Positions 16,971-24,470 of a DNA stretch of 64,000 nucleotides are shown here, in pieces. Every line of letters starts with the position of its first letter. Positions within the stretch are counted from its first letter, which is position 1. The notes beneath the pieces are model-generated. The model saw only the letters and a list, made by a program, of their open reading frames with translations, did not search any database and was not told where the DNA came from. A program made the translations under genes and the position numbers. The DNA comes from CAWGAJ01 sp963820545 (lineage in GTDB: Bacteria; Planctomycetota; Planctomycetia; Pirellulales; Thermoguttaceae): the NCBI GenBank assembly GCA_963820545.1, contig CAWGAJ010000002.1, forward strand, positions 806,001 through 870,000, written 5' to 3'.

Positions 16971-17609
16971 ATGTTTATGCCGACAATTTCCACTTGCCCG
17001 CGTTGCTCGCAGATGGTTACGATTCCCGAGCGGCTCGATAGGGCGGCTTTGGTTCGCTGTCCCCTCTGCGGCGCTCAGTATCCGCTTAATGAGGCGCTGG
17101 AGTTGGTCCCGCCGGAACTGATTCCGGTGACGGTTGCGGAAATTGCACAGCCGACCGGCGCGTCCGAGCAATCGGCAAGCAACCTGCCGCCCTCGAGAGG
17201 CCCGGTTTTTCCAGTTGAGTTTAGCGCTCTGGCTTTGGACACTGATACATCAGAGCACGATTTTACGGCGGCAGACACTGCTTCGGCAACAGAGAGCCAT
17301 CTCGACGCGGAAGCGTTGGCTGCAATTACGAACCGGCAGGACAAGCCTCCAGGAGAATTTTCCGGCCAGGCAGAATCTTCTCTCCAGCGACGCCGCATCC
17401 AGCGCAAACCCAAAAACGCCGTTCGTATCTTCATAGAAATCGTCCTTGGCGGTTTAGTGGGTTTAAGTATTGCATACGTCGCGCTGGCCTGGATCCTGGG
17501 CTCGCGATTCGAGCTGCCTCGGCCGCCGCAAGTTTTAAGGCCGGTATTGCGATTTGTTCTGCCCGAGAGAATTTGGGAGGAAAATCAACAGCCGCATAAA
17601 TCCCCATAG
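16971..17609 (+). CDS. Zinc-ribbon membrane protein of unknown function
   Basis: The N-terminus has two CxxC pairs (STCPRCSQMV and VRCPLCGAQYPL), a zinc-ribbon like those in planctomycete proteins starting with a short zinc finger. A long acidic, low-complexity region follows, then one transmembrane helix near residues 150-175 (IFIEIVLGGLVGLSIAYVAL), and a Pro-rich end. ATG at 16977 is also possible. The macrodomain gene starts nine bases after its stop. Function unknown. Confidence 0.6.
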   Translation: MFMPTISTCPRCSQMVTIPERLDRAALVRCPLCGAQYPLNEALELVPPELIPVTVAEIAQPTGASEQSASNLPPSRGPVFPVEFSALALDTDTSEHDFTAADTASATESHLDAEALAAITNRQDKPPGEFSGQAESSLQRRRIQRKPKNAVRIFIEIVLGGLVGLSIAYVALAWILGSRFELPRPPQVLRPVLRFVLPERIWEENQQPHKSP

Positions 17610-17618
17610 AAAATCATT

Positions 17619-18153
17619 ATGCGTGTTGAAATCAATAAAACGATTCTGGAACTTCGCCAGGGCGATATTACCCTGCAACAAGTGGATGCGATTGTCAATG
17701 CGGCCAATAGCCGACTGGCGGGCGGCGGCGGCGTGGACGGGGCCATCCATCGCCGCGGCGGAGCGAGCATCATGGCCGAAACCGACGCCCGCTATCCCCA
17801 AGGCTGCCCCACGGGTTCGGCCGTCATTTCCGGCGCGGGCAAGCTGCCGGCCAAGTATGTGATCCATGCCGTGGGACCGGTGTGGAGCGGCGGCGCACAC
17901 GGCGAGGCCGAATTGCTCGCCGGCGCCATTCGCCGCAGTCTGGAACTGGCCCTGGAACACGATTGCCGCAGCATCGCCTTTCCCGCCCTGAGCACCGGCG
18001 CTATCGCTACCCCATCGATCTGGCCGCGCCACGGCCCTTTCCACGGCCATTGACTTTCTGCGTGAACAAGGCAGGCCCGAGTTGGTCAGCTTCGTCCTTT
18101 TCGACGCCGGCGCCTCTGCGGCCTTTGCCGCGGCGCTGGCGGAACTCATGTAG
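17619..18153 (+). CDS. Macrodomain (ADP-ribose-binding) protein (two frameshifts)
   Basis: The fold is shown by ILELRQGDITLQQVDAIVNA, then AANSRLAGGGGVDGAIHRRG, and IHAVGPVWSGG. Such proteins bind or hydrolyse ADP-ribose derivatives such as O-acetyl-ADP-ribose. After FPALSTGA the frame breaks twice, at about 18003 (missing T) and 18033 (missing C). With both restored the sequence reads YRYPIDLAAPTALSTAIDFL and ends AAALAELM at 18153, about 179 residues, as usual for YmdB-like macrodomains. The stop codon TAG is the first three bases of an inverted-repeat element. Confidence 0.88.
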
Positions 18154-18213
18154 GGTGTGTGAAACACACCAAGATATTTCTCTTCAGATGATCGGTGCGT
18201 TTCACGCACCCTA
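18151..18213. repeat. Inverted repeat TAGGGTG...CACCCTA
   Basis: Arms at 18151-18170 and 18194-18213 are complementary with few mismatches, and each arm is itself partly palindromic (GTGTGAAACACAC). A single copy of the arm (TAGGGTGCATGAAATGCACC) is at 44397-44416. It separates the convergent macrodomain and yraN genes, so it may also end transcription. Confidence 0.7.
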
Positions 18214-18261
18214 CACCTGTCGCCCCAACAATGAACTCACGGAAAAGTGATTAACGCCACC

Positions 18262-18693
18262 TCAGGAATAAAATTCCCACTGCCCCACGGCTTCGAAGGC
18301 ATTTTCGATATGTTCTATGCGCGGGCGCCATTTGCCGGGCGCCCAGGTAACGGCGATCACGTCGAAGCGGGCCGGATGCTCCAACAGGCCGTGACGCTTC
18401 AAGAATGTGACGGCCAAGCGGGTGAGCCGGCGCTGCTTGGCCGCGTCCACGGCCTCGGCAGGATGGCCGTCGTCCGAAGAGCCGCGGGTTTTGACTTCCA
18501 CAAAGACGATCGTCTTGCCGCGCGCGGCGACAATGTCCAGTTCATCTTGCCTTTTCAAGCGGTCGCCCCGGGCGATGATTTTGTAGCCCCGGCGGCGCAA
18601 ATACCTTGCGGCCGCCGCCTCGCCCCGCTGTCCCAAACTTCTCTTGGGAAAAAGCCGCCGGAGCCAGCGAGACAAAATATTTTGATTAAACAT
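18262..18693 (-). CDS. YraN family (UPF0102) nuclease-fold protein
   Basis: The core reads LGQRGEAAAARYLRRRGYKI, DELDIVAARGKTIVFVEVKT (the D-ExK signature of Holliday-junction-resolvase-like nucleases) and AVDAAKQRRLTRLA. YraN proteins are small and uncharacterised, commonly found next to rplS or rnhB; here yraN follows rplS. Length 143 is slightly long because of a basic N-terminus. Biochemical role is unknown. Confidence 0.85.
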   Translation of the reverse strand: MFNQNILSRWLRRLFPKRSLGQRGEAAAARYLRRRGYKIIARGDRLKRQDELDIVAARGKTIVFVEVKTRGSSDDGHPAEAVDAAKQRRLTRLAVTFLKRHGLLEHPARFDVIAVTWAPGKWRPRIEHIENAFEAVGQWEFYS

Positions 18694-18708
18694 TACCGGG
18701 ATAATACG

Positions 18709-19071
18709 TTACTCTTCCGTTTCCATGCGGCGCTGGCGCAGGCGAACGCTCTTGCCGCTGCGCTCGCGGAGATAATACAGCTTGGCGCGGCGCACCACGC
18801 CCGATCGTTTTACCTCGATTTTAGCGATTCGCGGCGAATGCAAGGGAAATTTGCGTTCCACCCCTTCGCCTTGCACAATGCGGCGCACGGTGAACATTTC
18901 CCGCGTGCCCGAGCCGCTCCGCGCAATCACCGTGCCGCTGAAAATTTGGATCCGTTCTTTATCGCCTTCGAGGATGCGGCAGTGCACGTCGACCGTGTCG
19001 CCGATGTCGAAATTGGGCTTTTCTTCCTTCAGGCTGCCTTTTTCGACCAGGGAGAGTATCTTTTCACTCAT
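18709..19071 (-). CDS. rplS: 50S ribosomal protein L19
   Basis: Large-subunit protein at the 30S-50S interface. Motifs: FDIGDTVDVHCRILEGDKER, IQIFSGTVIARSGSGTREMF, TVRRIVQGEGVERKFPLHSP and KLYYLRERSGKSVRLRQR. The start at 19071 (MSEKIL) is chosen because AAAGGAA lies 5' of it; the frame also opens at 19086. It follows trmD by 18 bases, in the conserved rpsP-trmD-rplS order. Confidence 0.95.
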   Translation of the reverse strand: MSEKILSLVEKGSLKEEKPNFDIGDTVDVHCRILEGDKERIQIFSGTVIARSGSGTREMFTVRRIVQGEGVERKFPLHSPRIAKIEVKRSGVVRRAKLYYLRERSGKSVRLRQRRMETEE

Positions 19072-19089
19072 TGTAGTTCCTTTCACAAA

Positions 19090-19776
19090 TTATTGATCTA
19101 GTAAATCTCTTCGGCGATCAAGTGTTCGCCTGCGGCTGTTTTCTTCGCGCCAGCGGGCAATTTCTTCGTGATTTCCGCTTAAGAGGACTTCCGGCGCCTC
19201 CAGGCCGCGATATTCCCGGGGCCGGGTATATTGGGCGAACTCCAACCAGCGCCGGGGGCCCGAAAACGAGTCGCTCGTTGTGCTGTCTTCGTCTCCTAAC
19301 ACGTCCGGCACCAGCCGGATCACCGTATCAATAATCACCATTGCCGCGACTTCGCCGCCGTTAAGCACGTAGTCGCCGATGGAAATCTCCTCGGGCTGAA
19401 GGATCAAGCGAATTCTTTCGTCAAAACCTTCGTACCGTCCGCATAAAAGCAAAATGCGCTCGTGCCTTGCCAGCCCTTCTATGGTGGGCTGATCGAGGCG
19501 TCGGCCTTGGGGGCTGAGCATGACCAGGCGACCCGGATCGTCGGCCATGGCCCGCACGGCTTCCACGCATTCTACCACCGGCTCGACCTTCAGCACCATG
19601 CCGGGTCCGCCCCCGAAAGGGCGATCGTCCACCGTATTGTGTTTTCCTTTTGACCAGTCGCGGATATTGTGCAAGCGCACCTCCACCAAACCGGCTTGGA
19701 TGGCCCGTTTCAACAAACTTTGCCCCAAGTATCCCTGAAAAATCTCCGGAAAAAGGCTCAAGACGTCGAAACGCAT
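19090..19776 (-). CDS. trmD: tRNA (guanine-37 N1)-methyltransferase
   Basis: SPOUT methyltransferase that makes m1G37, preventing +1 frameshifting. Motifs: MRFDVLSLFPEIFQGYLGQS, the SAM-knot region LLCGRYEGFDERI and EEISIGDYVLNGGEVAAMV, and the C-terminal FSGPRRWLEFAQYTRPREY. The catalytic Asp sits in the SDSFSG segment. Length 228 is normal; the start lies five bases after the rpsP stop. Confidence 0.95.
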   Translation of the reverse strand: MRFDVLSLFPEIFQGYLGQSLLKRAIQAGLVEVRLHNIRDWSKGKHNTVDDRPFGGGPGMVLKVEPVVECVEAVRAMADDPGRLVMLSPQGRRLDQPTIEGLARHERILLLCGRYEGFDERIRLILQPEEISIGDYVLNGGEVAAMVIIDTVIRLVPDVLGDEDSTTSDSFSGPRRWLEFAQYTRPREYRGLEAPEVLLSGNHEEIARWREENSRRRTLDRRRDLLDQ

Positions 19777-19781
19777 GGGAC

Positions 19782-20215
19782 TTATTCGTTTTCCTCTGCG
19801 GCTTCGGCCTCGGCGCGGATTAGTTCCGCGTCGGACTTACGCGCCGAGAGGAGGTCCGCTTCCGCTTTCTTTGGTTTAGGCGTTCTGGAAATGGGTTGCG
19901 GCGGCTCGGGTCGGCGGCGCTGCTGTGCCAAGCGCTCAAGGGCTGCCTGCTGGGCCGCCAGGTGCGTGCCCTCTGCGCCGTATTTCTTAATCAGCACCTT
20001 CACCTTATCCGACGGCAGGGCGCCCACGCCGAGCCAATACTGGATCCGCTCACCGTTGAGGATCGCGCGGGCGTCGGTGTCTGGAATCAAGGGATCGTAT
20101 GTGCCCAGTTGTTCCAACACGCGACCGTCGCGGGGCACGCGACCGTCCATGGCGCAAATCCGATAAAAGGGGCGATGCTTGCGCCCATCTTCTTCATCCG
20201 AATACGTACTGCCAC
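19782..20215 (-). CDS. rpsP: 30S ribosomal protein S16 (GTG start, frameshifted near 20182)
   Basis: The N-terminus AVRIRMKKMG is in one frame and CAMDGRVPRDGRVLEQLGTYDP in another. Restoring one base at about 20181-20183 gives MGRKHRPFYRICAMDGR, the universal S16 block. The start is GTG at 20215 (MAVRIRMKK) with GAGGAG six bases upstream. The protein is long for S16, about 145 residues, because of a basic and Ala/Glu-rich tail of about 60 residues. First gene of the rpsP-trmD-rplS-yraN operon. Confidence 0.92.
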
Positions 20216-20248
20216 GCTATTCTCCTCGTAAATATGGTTTTGCCATTG

Positions 20249-20277
20249 CCTCCCGGCGCAAACGCCGGGGCTAAACA
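20249..20277. repeat. TTTAGCCCCG-family hairpin, inverted copy
   Basis: TCCCGGCG...CGCCGGGGCTAAA lies in the 69-base gap between ffh and rpsP. It is the inverted form of the element at 6225-6251. Confidence 0.65.
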
Positions 20278-20284
20278 TAAAAAA

Positions 20285-21766
20285 TTATTTGCTTTTTTTC
20301 GCCTCGCGTTTTTTTCGCCGCAGCTCCCGTTCCTTGAGTTTTTTCAATTTGGCTCTTTCCTGCGATGTCAGCCGTTTGCCGGTGCCAATCTTCGACTTTG
20401 CCAGTCTCCCGCCGGGACTGAGCATGCCGCCTTGTTGCAGCTCTTGCATGGTCTTCATTCTATCACGAATTCCCATGGACGACATCCGCTTCATGATGTC
20501 GGCGATGCCGTCGAATTGCTTGACCAGGTCGTTGACTTCGTGCGGTTGGACCCCCGCCCCCGCGGCGATGCGGCGGCGCCGGCTTTGATCGATCACCTTC
20601 GACGGGTTGGAGCGTTCCTCGGGCGTCATCGAATCGACGATTCCCGCCAAACGCCGCATGTCCATCTCGGCGTCCACCTCGCCCGTCATTTGGCTCAAAG
20701 AGCCCATGCCGGGAATCATACTCATTATTTTATTGATAGGCCCCAGTTTTTTGGTCTGGCCCAAGAGATTTTTGAAGTCGTCAAGGGTGAACTGACCTTT
20801 GCGGAGGCGGGCCTCTTGCTTGGCCATTTCCTCGTGGTCGAATTTTTCCTGGGCCTGTTCCACCAGCGTGACCACGTCGCCCATGCCGAGGATCCGGCCG
20901 GCCATGCGATCGGGATGAAACTCTTCCAGGGCGTCGAGGTGCTCGCCGGTGCCGATAAACTTGATGGGCACGCCGGTCACGGCCTTGACCGATAGCGCCG
21001 CCCCCCCCCGGGCGTCGCCGTCCAGCTTGGTCATGATCACGCCGTCCAGTTCCAGGGCTTCGTTAAAGGCCTTGGCGCTCTTGACCGCATCCTGACCGGT
21101 CATGGCATCGACCACCAGATAAACCTGGTCCGGCCCCACGCGGCGGTCGATCTGACCGAGTTGGTCCATCAACTCCTGGTCGATGTGCAACCGGCCGGCG
21201 GTATCGAGTATCAATACCTTGGCTTCCATGGCCTGGGCCTGCTTTACCGCCGCCTGGCATAAGGCCACGGGGTCGGGGGCGTGCGGATCGGCATATACCG
21301 GTAAGCCGAGTTGTTCGCCCAGGACCTGCAATTGTTCGATAGCCGCGGGCCGCTGCAAGTCGGCGGCCACCAACAAGGGCTGCCGGCCGCGCTGCTTGAT
21401 CAATCTGCCCAGTTTGCCGCAGGTAGTGGTTTTGCCTGAGCCTTGCAGGCCGCACAGCATCAGCACGCTCACATCGTCCTGGAAATGCAGCGAATGGTCC
21501 ACAGGACCCATCAAATTGATGAGTTCCTGGTGAACGATATAAATGAGTTGTTTGGTAGGATCCAGCGAGTTTAACACCCGTTCGCCCACGGCTTGATCAC
21601 TTACCCGGGCCATGAAATCCTTGACCACCGAGAGGCTGACGTCGGCTTCCAGAAGTGCCTGCTGTACCAGTTTCAGGCCATCGCGCATGTTCGATTCGCT
21701 GAGCGTGCCTCGTCCTCGCAAGGCCCGCAATGCGGAACTCAAACTCTCTTGAAGTGTTTCGAACAT
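20285..21766 (-). CDS. ffh: Signal recognition particle protein Ffh
   Basis: SRP GTPase that delivers nascent membrane proteins to FtsY and the translocon. The N domain covers about residues 1-85. The G domain has GLQGSGKTTTCGKLG (G1), DTAGRLHID (G3), TKLDGDARGGAAL (G4) and GTGEHLDALEEFHPDRMAGR. The M domain (about 300-450) has SMIPGMGSL and ends in Met-rich helices followed by a Lys-rich tail. It is 493 residues with an intact frame, and leads the - strand rpsP-trmD-rplS block. Confidence 0.96.
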   Translation of the reverse strand: MFETLQESLSSALRALRGRGTLSESNMRDGLKLVQQALLEADVSLSVVKDFMARVSDQAVGERVLNSLDPTKQLIYIVHQELINLMGPVDHSLHFQDDVSVLMLCGLQGSGKTTTCGKLGRLIKQRGRQPLLVAADLQRPAAIEQLQVLGEQLGLPVYADPHAPDPVALCQAAVKQAQAMEAKVLILDTAGRLHIDQELMDQLGQIDRRVGPDQVYLVVDAMTGQDAVKSAKAFNEALELDGVIMTKLDGDARGGAALSVKAVTGVPIKFIGTGEHLDALEEFHPDRMAGRILGMGDVVTLVEQAQEKFDHEEMAKQEARLRKGQFTLDDFKNLLGQTKKLGPINKIMSMIPGMGSLSQMTGEVDAEMDMRRLAGIVDSMTPEERSNPSKVIDQSRRRRIAAGAGVQPHEVNDLVKQFDGIADIMKRMSSMGIRDRMKTMQELQQGGMLSPGGRLAKSKIGTGKRLTSQERAKLKKLKERELRRKKREAKKSK

Positions 21767-22347
21767 GGCGATTCTTTAAGAAACAGCACTATATCCGGCA
21801 TGGTTGCCGAAACTGTGACGCCGTGGTTTGACCACGGCGATTTCATTATTTCGCCCCGCCGCTGATCCATGTGATATAGTGGTCATGGGGGAAAGGTTCA
21901 CGATATTGCTCTATGGCTAATGGTCCTTTAATGGATCGTCCCGGCAAGGGCGCGTAATCCCATATCGTAACTAATTCCCGGGCTTTTTGACAAGGAGATA
22001 CTCCCACGGCGAGATTGGATAAGAATGTCAAGACAGTGTTTTTTAGATTGCATACCACCTGATATTACTATCTTTCGGCCTCCAAGAATGGGCTGGTCCA
22101 AAACGGTGGGGATTGTCTATAGTTCACTGAAGGGGTGCTGAGGAAGGCCTTTTCGGGTTCGATATCGTGAGATTTTTTTGAGCGAGTTTGACATACAAAT
22201 AAGAAAAAACTAGATTTCTGCGGCGGATGCCGGTGGATCATGGGCAGATAACCATCTCATCAGCCCGACGCCAAGGTGGAGCCAATGCGTTGTCCGTACT
22301 CCCCAAAAACTTTTATATTGCAACATGTTGGTTGCGGGAGATTATCA
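21767..22347. other. Long gene-free stretch between ffh and the DUF1573 gene
   Basis: Divergent promoters must lie here. A 70-codon frame at 21846-22058 on the - strand has no recognisable motif and I do not call it. GCCGTGG...CCACGGC at about 21822-21838 forms a small hairpin. I looked for a 4.5S/SRP RNA next to ffh and could not identify one. Confidence 0.4.
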
Positions 22348-23337
22348 ATGAATCGCAAAATCGGTTTGTTCTTTTTGGTTATTGTGTGGGGCGCGACATC
22401 GCTCATGGCGCAGGAATGGGCCAAGAACATGTTCAAGGAAAGCGAACACGATTTTGGCAATTGTGCCCGAAATTCCCGGGCCGAATATGAGTTTGTCTTT
22501 GAAAATCTTTACCTGGAAGACGTCCACATCGCCGATGTGCGCACCAGTTGCGGATGCACCACCCCGCGCGTGGAAAATCCCACCCTTAAGACTTATGAAA
22601 AAGGGGCGATTGTCGCCCACTTCAATACCGATCGTTTCCTCGGTCAACGGGGCGCCACGCTTACGGTCGTCATCGACAAGCCTTATTATGCCGAAGTGCA
22701 ATTACACGTCCGGGGCCACATCCGCAGCGACGTGACGGTGGAGCCGGGCAGCGTGCAACTTGGCGCCGTTGATCAAGGCAAGACCGTGGATCAAAAGGTA
22801 ACTGTAAACTCCACCGCACACAGCGACTGGCGCATCCTTGACGTGAAAAGTGCCAATCCGCACATCAAGGCCCAAGTGGTCGAAACCGGCCGCAACTACG
22901 GACAGGTCGCCTACGACTTGAAGGTCCGCCTCGACGATCAGGCGCCTCTCGGCTATATCAACGATTACCTGATGCTGGTGACCAACGATGCCCAGGGAAC
23001 CCAAATTCCCGTGCTGGTGGAAGGCCGCGTGGAGGCGGGAATTACCGTGAGCCCCACCGCACTGTTCATGGGCGTGCTGCAACCGGGCCAAAAGGTGACC
23101 AAACAGTTGATCGTGAAAAGCAAAAAACCATTTAAAATTGTAGACATCAAATGCGACGACAAGTCGTTCGAGTTCAACATACCCGCCGACCAAACGCCCA
23201 AAAACGTGCATGTTATCCCGGTAACTTTCGTCGCCGGCAACGATATGGGCCGGGTAGTGAAAAGCATAAAGATCGAAACCGAGCAGGGCCTATTCACTCC
23301 CGAACTCTCGGCTTACGCCGTGGTGGCAAAACAATAA
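22348..23337 (+). CDS. Secreted DUF1573-containing protein
   Basis: The start at 22348, behind GGGAG, gives a signal peptide (IGLFFLVIVWGATSLMAQ). The first immunoglobulin-like domain carries the DUF1573 signature ADVRTSCGCTTPRVENPTL, followed by two further beta-sandwich repeats (VTVEPGSVQLGAVDQGKTVD; ITVSPTALFMGVLQPGQKVT). Such proteins are abundant in planctomycetes and Bacteroidetes envelopes and their role is unknown; the Cys-Gly-Cys may coordinate a metal or form a disulphide. 329 residues, intact. Confidence 0.85.
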   Translation: MNRKIGLFFLVIVWGATSLMAQEWAKNMFKESEHDFGNCARNSRAEYEFVFENLYLEDVHIADVRTSCGCTTPRVENPTLKTYEKGAIVAHFNTDRFLGQRGATLTVVIDKPYYAEVQLHVRGHIRSDVTVEPGSVQLGAVDQGKTVDQKVTVNSTAHSDWRILDVKSANPHIKAQVVETGRNYGQVAYDLKVRLDDQAPLGYINDYLMLVTNDAQGTQIPVLVEGRVEAGITVSPTALFMGVLQPGQKVTKQLIVKSKKPFKIVDIKCDDKSFEFNIPADQTPKNVHVIPVTFVAGNDMGRVVKSIKIETEQGLFTPELSAYAVVAKQ

Positions 23338-23460
23338 GGGGATAGGTGATAGAGTTTTTCTGTTGATATTTGATCGCCTTTTTGCGCAATCTTTCAGAGC
23401 CGGGCCGTGTCGGCCCGGTTGAACTATAAATCAGCCGGACTGACACAGTCCGGCTCTGCT
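23333..23460. repeat. Composite repeat: heptads, GATAGAG block, GCCGG hairpins
   Basis: Heptamers AATAAGG, GGATAGG, TGATAGA overlap the stop codon of the DUF1573 gene and lead into the same GATAGAGTTTTT...TTTTGCGCA block seen at 14034. AGCCGGGCC-GTGTC-GGCCCGG and CCGGACTG-ACA-CAGTCCGG form two hairpins behind it. It may also serve as terminator between convergent genes. Confidence 0.65.
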
Positions 23461-23480
23461 CTTTGGTTGCTGGCTAATTC

Positions 23481-24090
23481 TTACCACGATTTGACCAATT
23501 CCTCGATGCGCTGGCGGCGGATTGCAAACCGGCGTTTCGGGCGTCGTCGCCCATGTTTAGTCTCTGGGCGTGTACAAAGGTGATGTCCGTGACGCCGATG
23601 AAGCCGAAGATCGTGCGAATCCAGGGCTCTTGATGGTCGTATGACTGCGCCGGACTTCCGGCGCGTAATTGCCTCCCCGGGCGGTAATCACCAGCATTTT
23701 CTTGCCCTGCACCAATCCTTTCCCATCGCTGGCAAAGGTCCGGCCGACGCGGACAATCTGATCGATGTATGCCTTAAACGCCGAAGGCACGCTGAAGTTG
23801 TACATCGGCACGCCAAAGACATAGCGGTCGGCGCCGAGGAACTCGTCGACCAGCGCGTCTGAAACGGCCATGGCTTGCCGGGCGTCTTTCGGATGGGACG
23901 CGGGCGGCGTAAACGCGCCCACCACCCAGGCTTCGGTCACGTGCGGCGCCGGCTGGCGGCCCACGTCGCGATAAACTACCGTATCGTTCGGGTGGAGTTT
24001 TTTCCACGCCTCGATGAAGAACTTCGCTAGTTGCCGGGAAAGCGAACTATCGCCTCTAGCACTGGCATCTAAATGTAATATTCGCGCCAT
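23481..24090 (-). CDS. FMN-dependent NADH:quinone oxidoreductase, AzoR-like (two frameshifts)
   Basis: Flavodoxin-fold reductase of quinones and azo compounds. Motifs: ILHLDASARGDSSLSRQLAK (FMN phosphate loop), GVPMYNFSVPSAFKAYIDQI and KKMLVITARGGNYAP. Two one-base deletions, at about 23647 and 23530, break the 3' part. When restored it continues SYDHQEPWIRTIFGFIGVTD, then ITFVHAQRLNMGDDARNAG, and ends RQRIEELVKSW at 23481. Joined length of about 204 residues is normal for AzoR. All FMN-contact segments are present, so the gene is probably intact in the cell. Confidence 0.87.
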
Positions 24091-24470
24091 AAATAATTAC
24101 TCCCTGTTAGAGGCCCTTACGTAAATTTGTCCTCCAATTGTCCCGCCGACATATTGTACTCGGAAAATTTAAGACCGAAAGATATGCCGAGCGGCAATAA
24201 TCCGGCCCTCGGAGAAGCTGTTATTATGCCTGTTTGCGCTATGAACCTTCTACTTTTTCATCCGGCCAGCTTTACTAATCCGCATATACATAACATTAAC
24301 TGCGATCTTTGTCTTTATTCTTAAAGAATATGTCTGTCGTGCTGATTAGGAAATTTTGACTAATCCGATAGTAGTGATTGTGATGGATTGTCACAGAAAA
24401 AAGCCACCGCAGGACCTCGGGAGCATCCTAGTGTGGCGCCGGATTTTTCTGTCGAGGAGGTCAAAATATC
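24091..24470. other. Gene-free stretch upstream of the TonB receptor
   Basis: It holds the divergent promoters of the AzoR-like gene and the receptor operon. At 24379-24395 is a symmetric site TGTGA-N7-TCACA. GAGGAGG at about 24454-24460 serves the receptor start. I compared it with cobalamin and other receptor-linked riboswitches and see none. Confidence 0.45.
24379..24395. promoter_or_regulatory. Palindromic TGTGA-N7-TCACA site
   Basis: Inverted pentamers about 75 bases before the receptor start. The halves match the CRP half-site, but the spacer is seven, not six, bases, so the binding protein is unknown. Confidence 0.35.

Noticed and set aside
18247..19101. Long + strand frame across yraN and rplS
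   Set aside because: The - strand encodes two well-known proteins with ribosome-binding sites. The + frame is a shadow.
21846..22058. Small - strand frame upstream of ffh
   Set aside because: No Shine-Dalgarno motif, no hydrophobic or conserved pattern, and no homologue I recognise.
24091..24470. Cobalamin or other riboswitch upstream of the TonB receptor
   Set aside because: None of the conserved boxes could be found; only a short palindrome is present.
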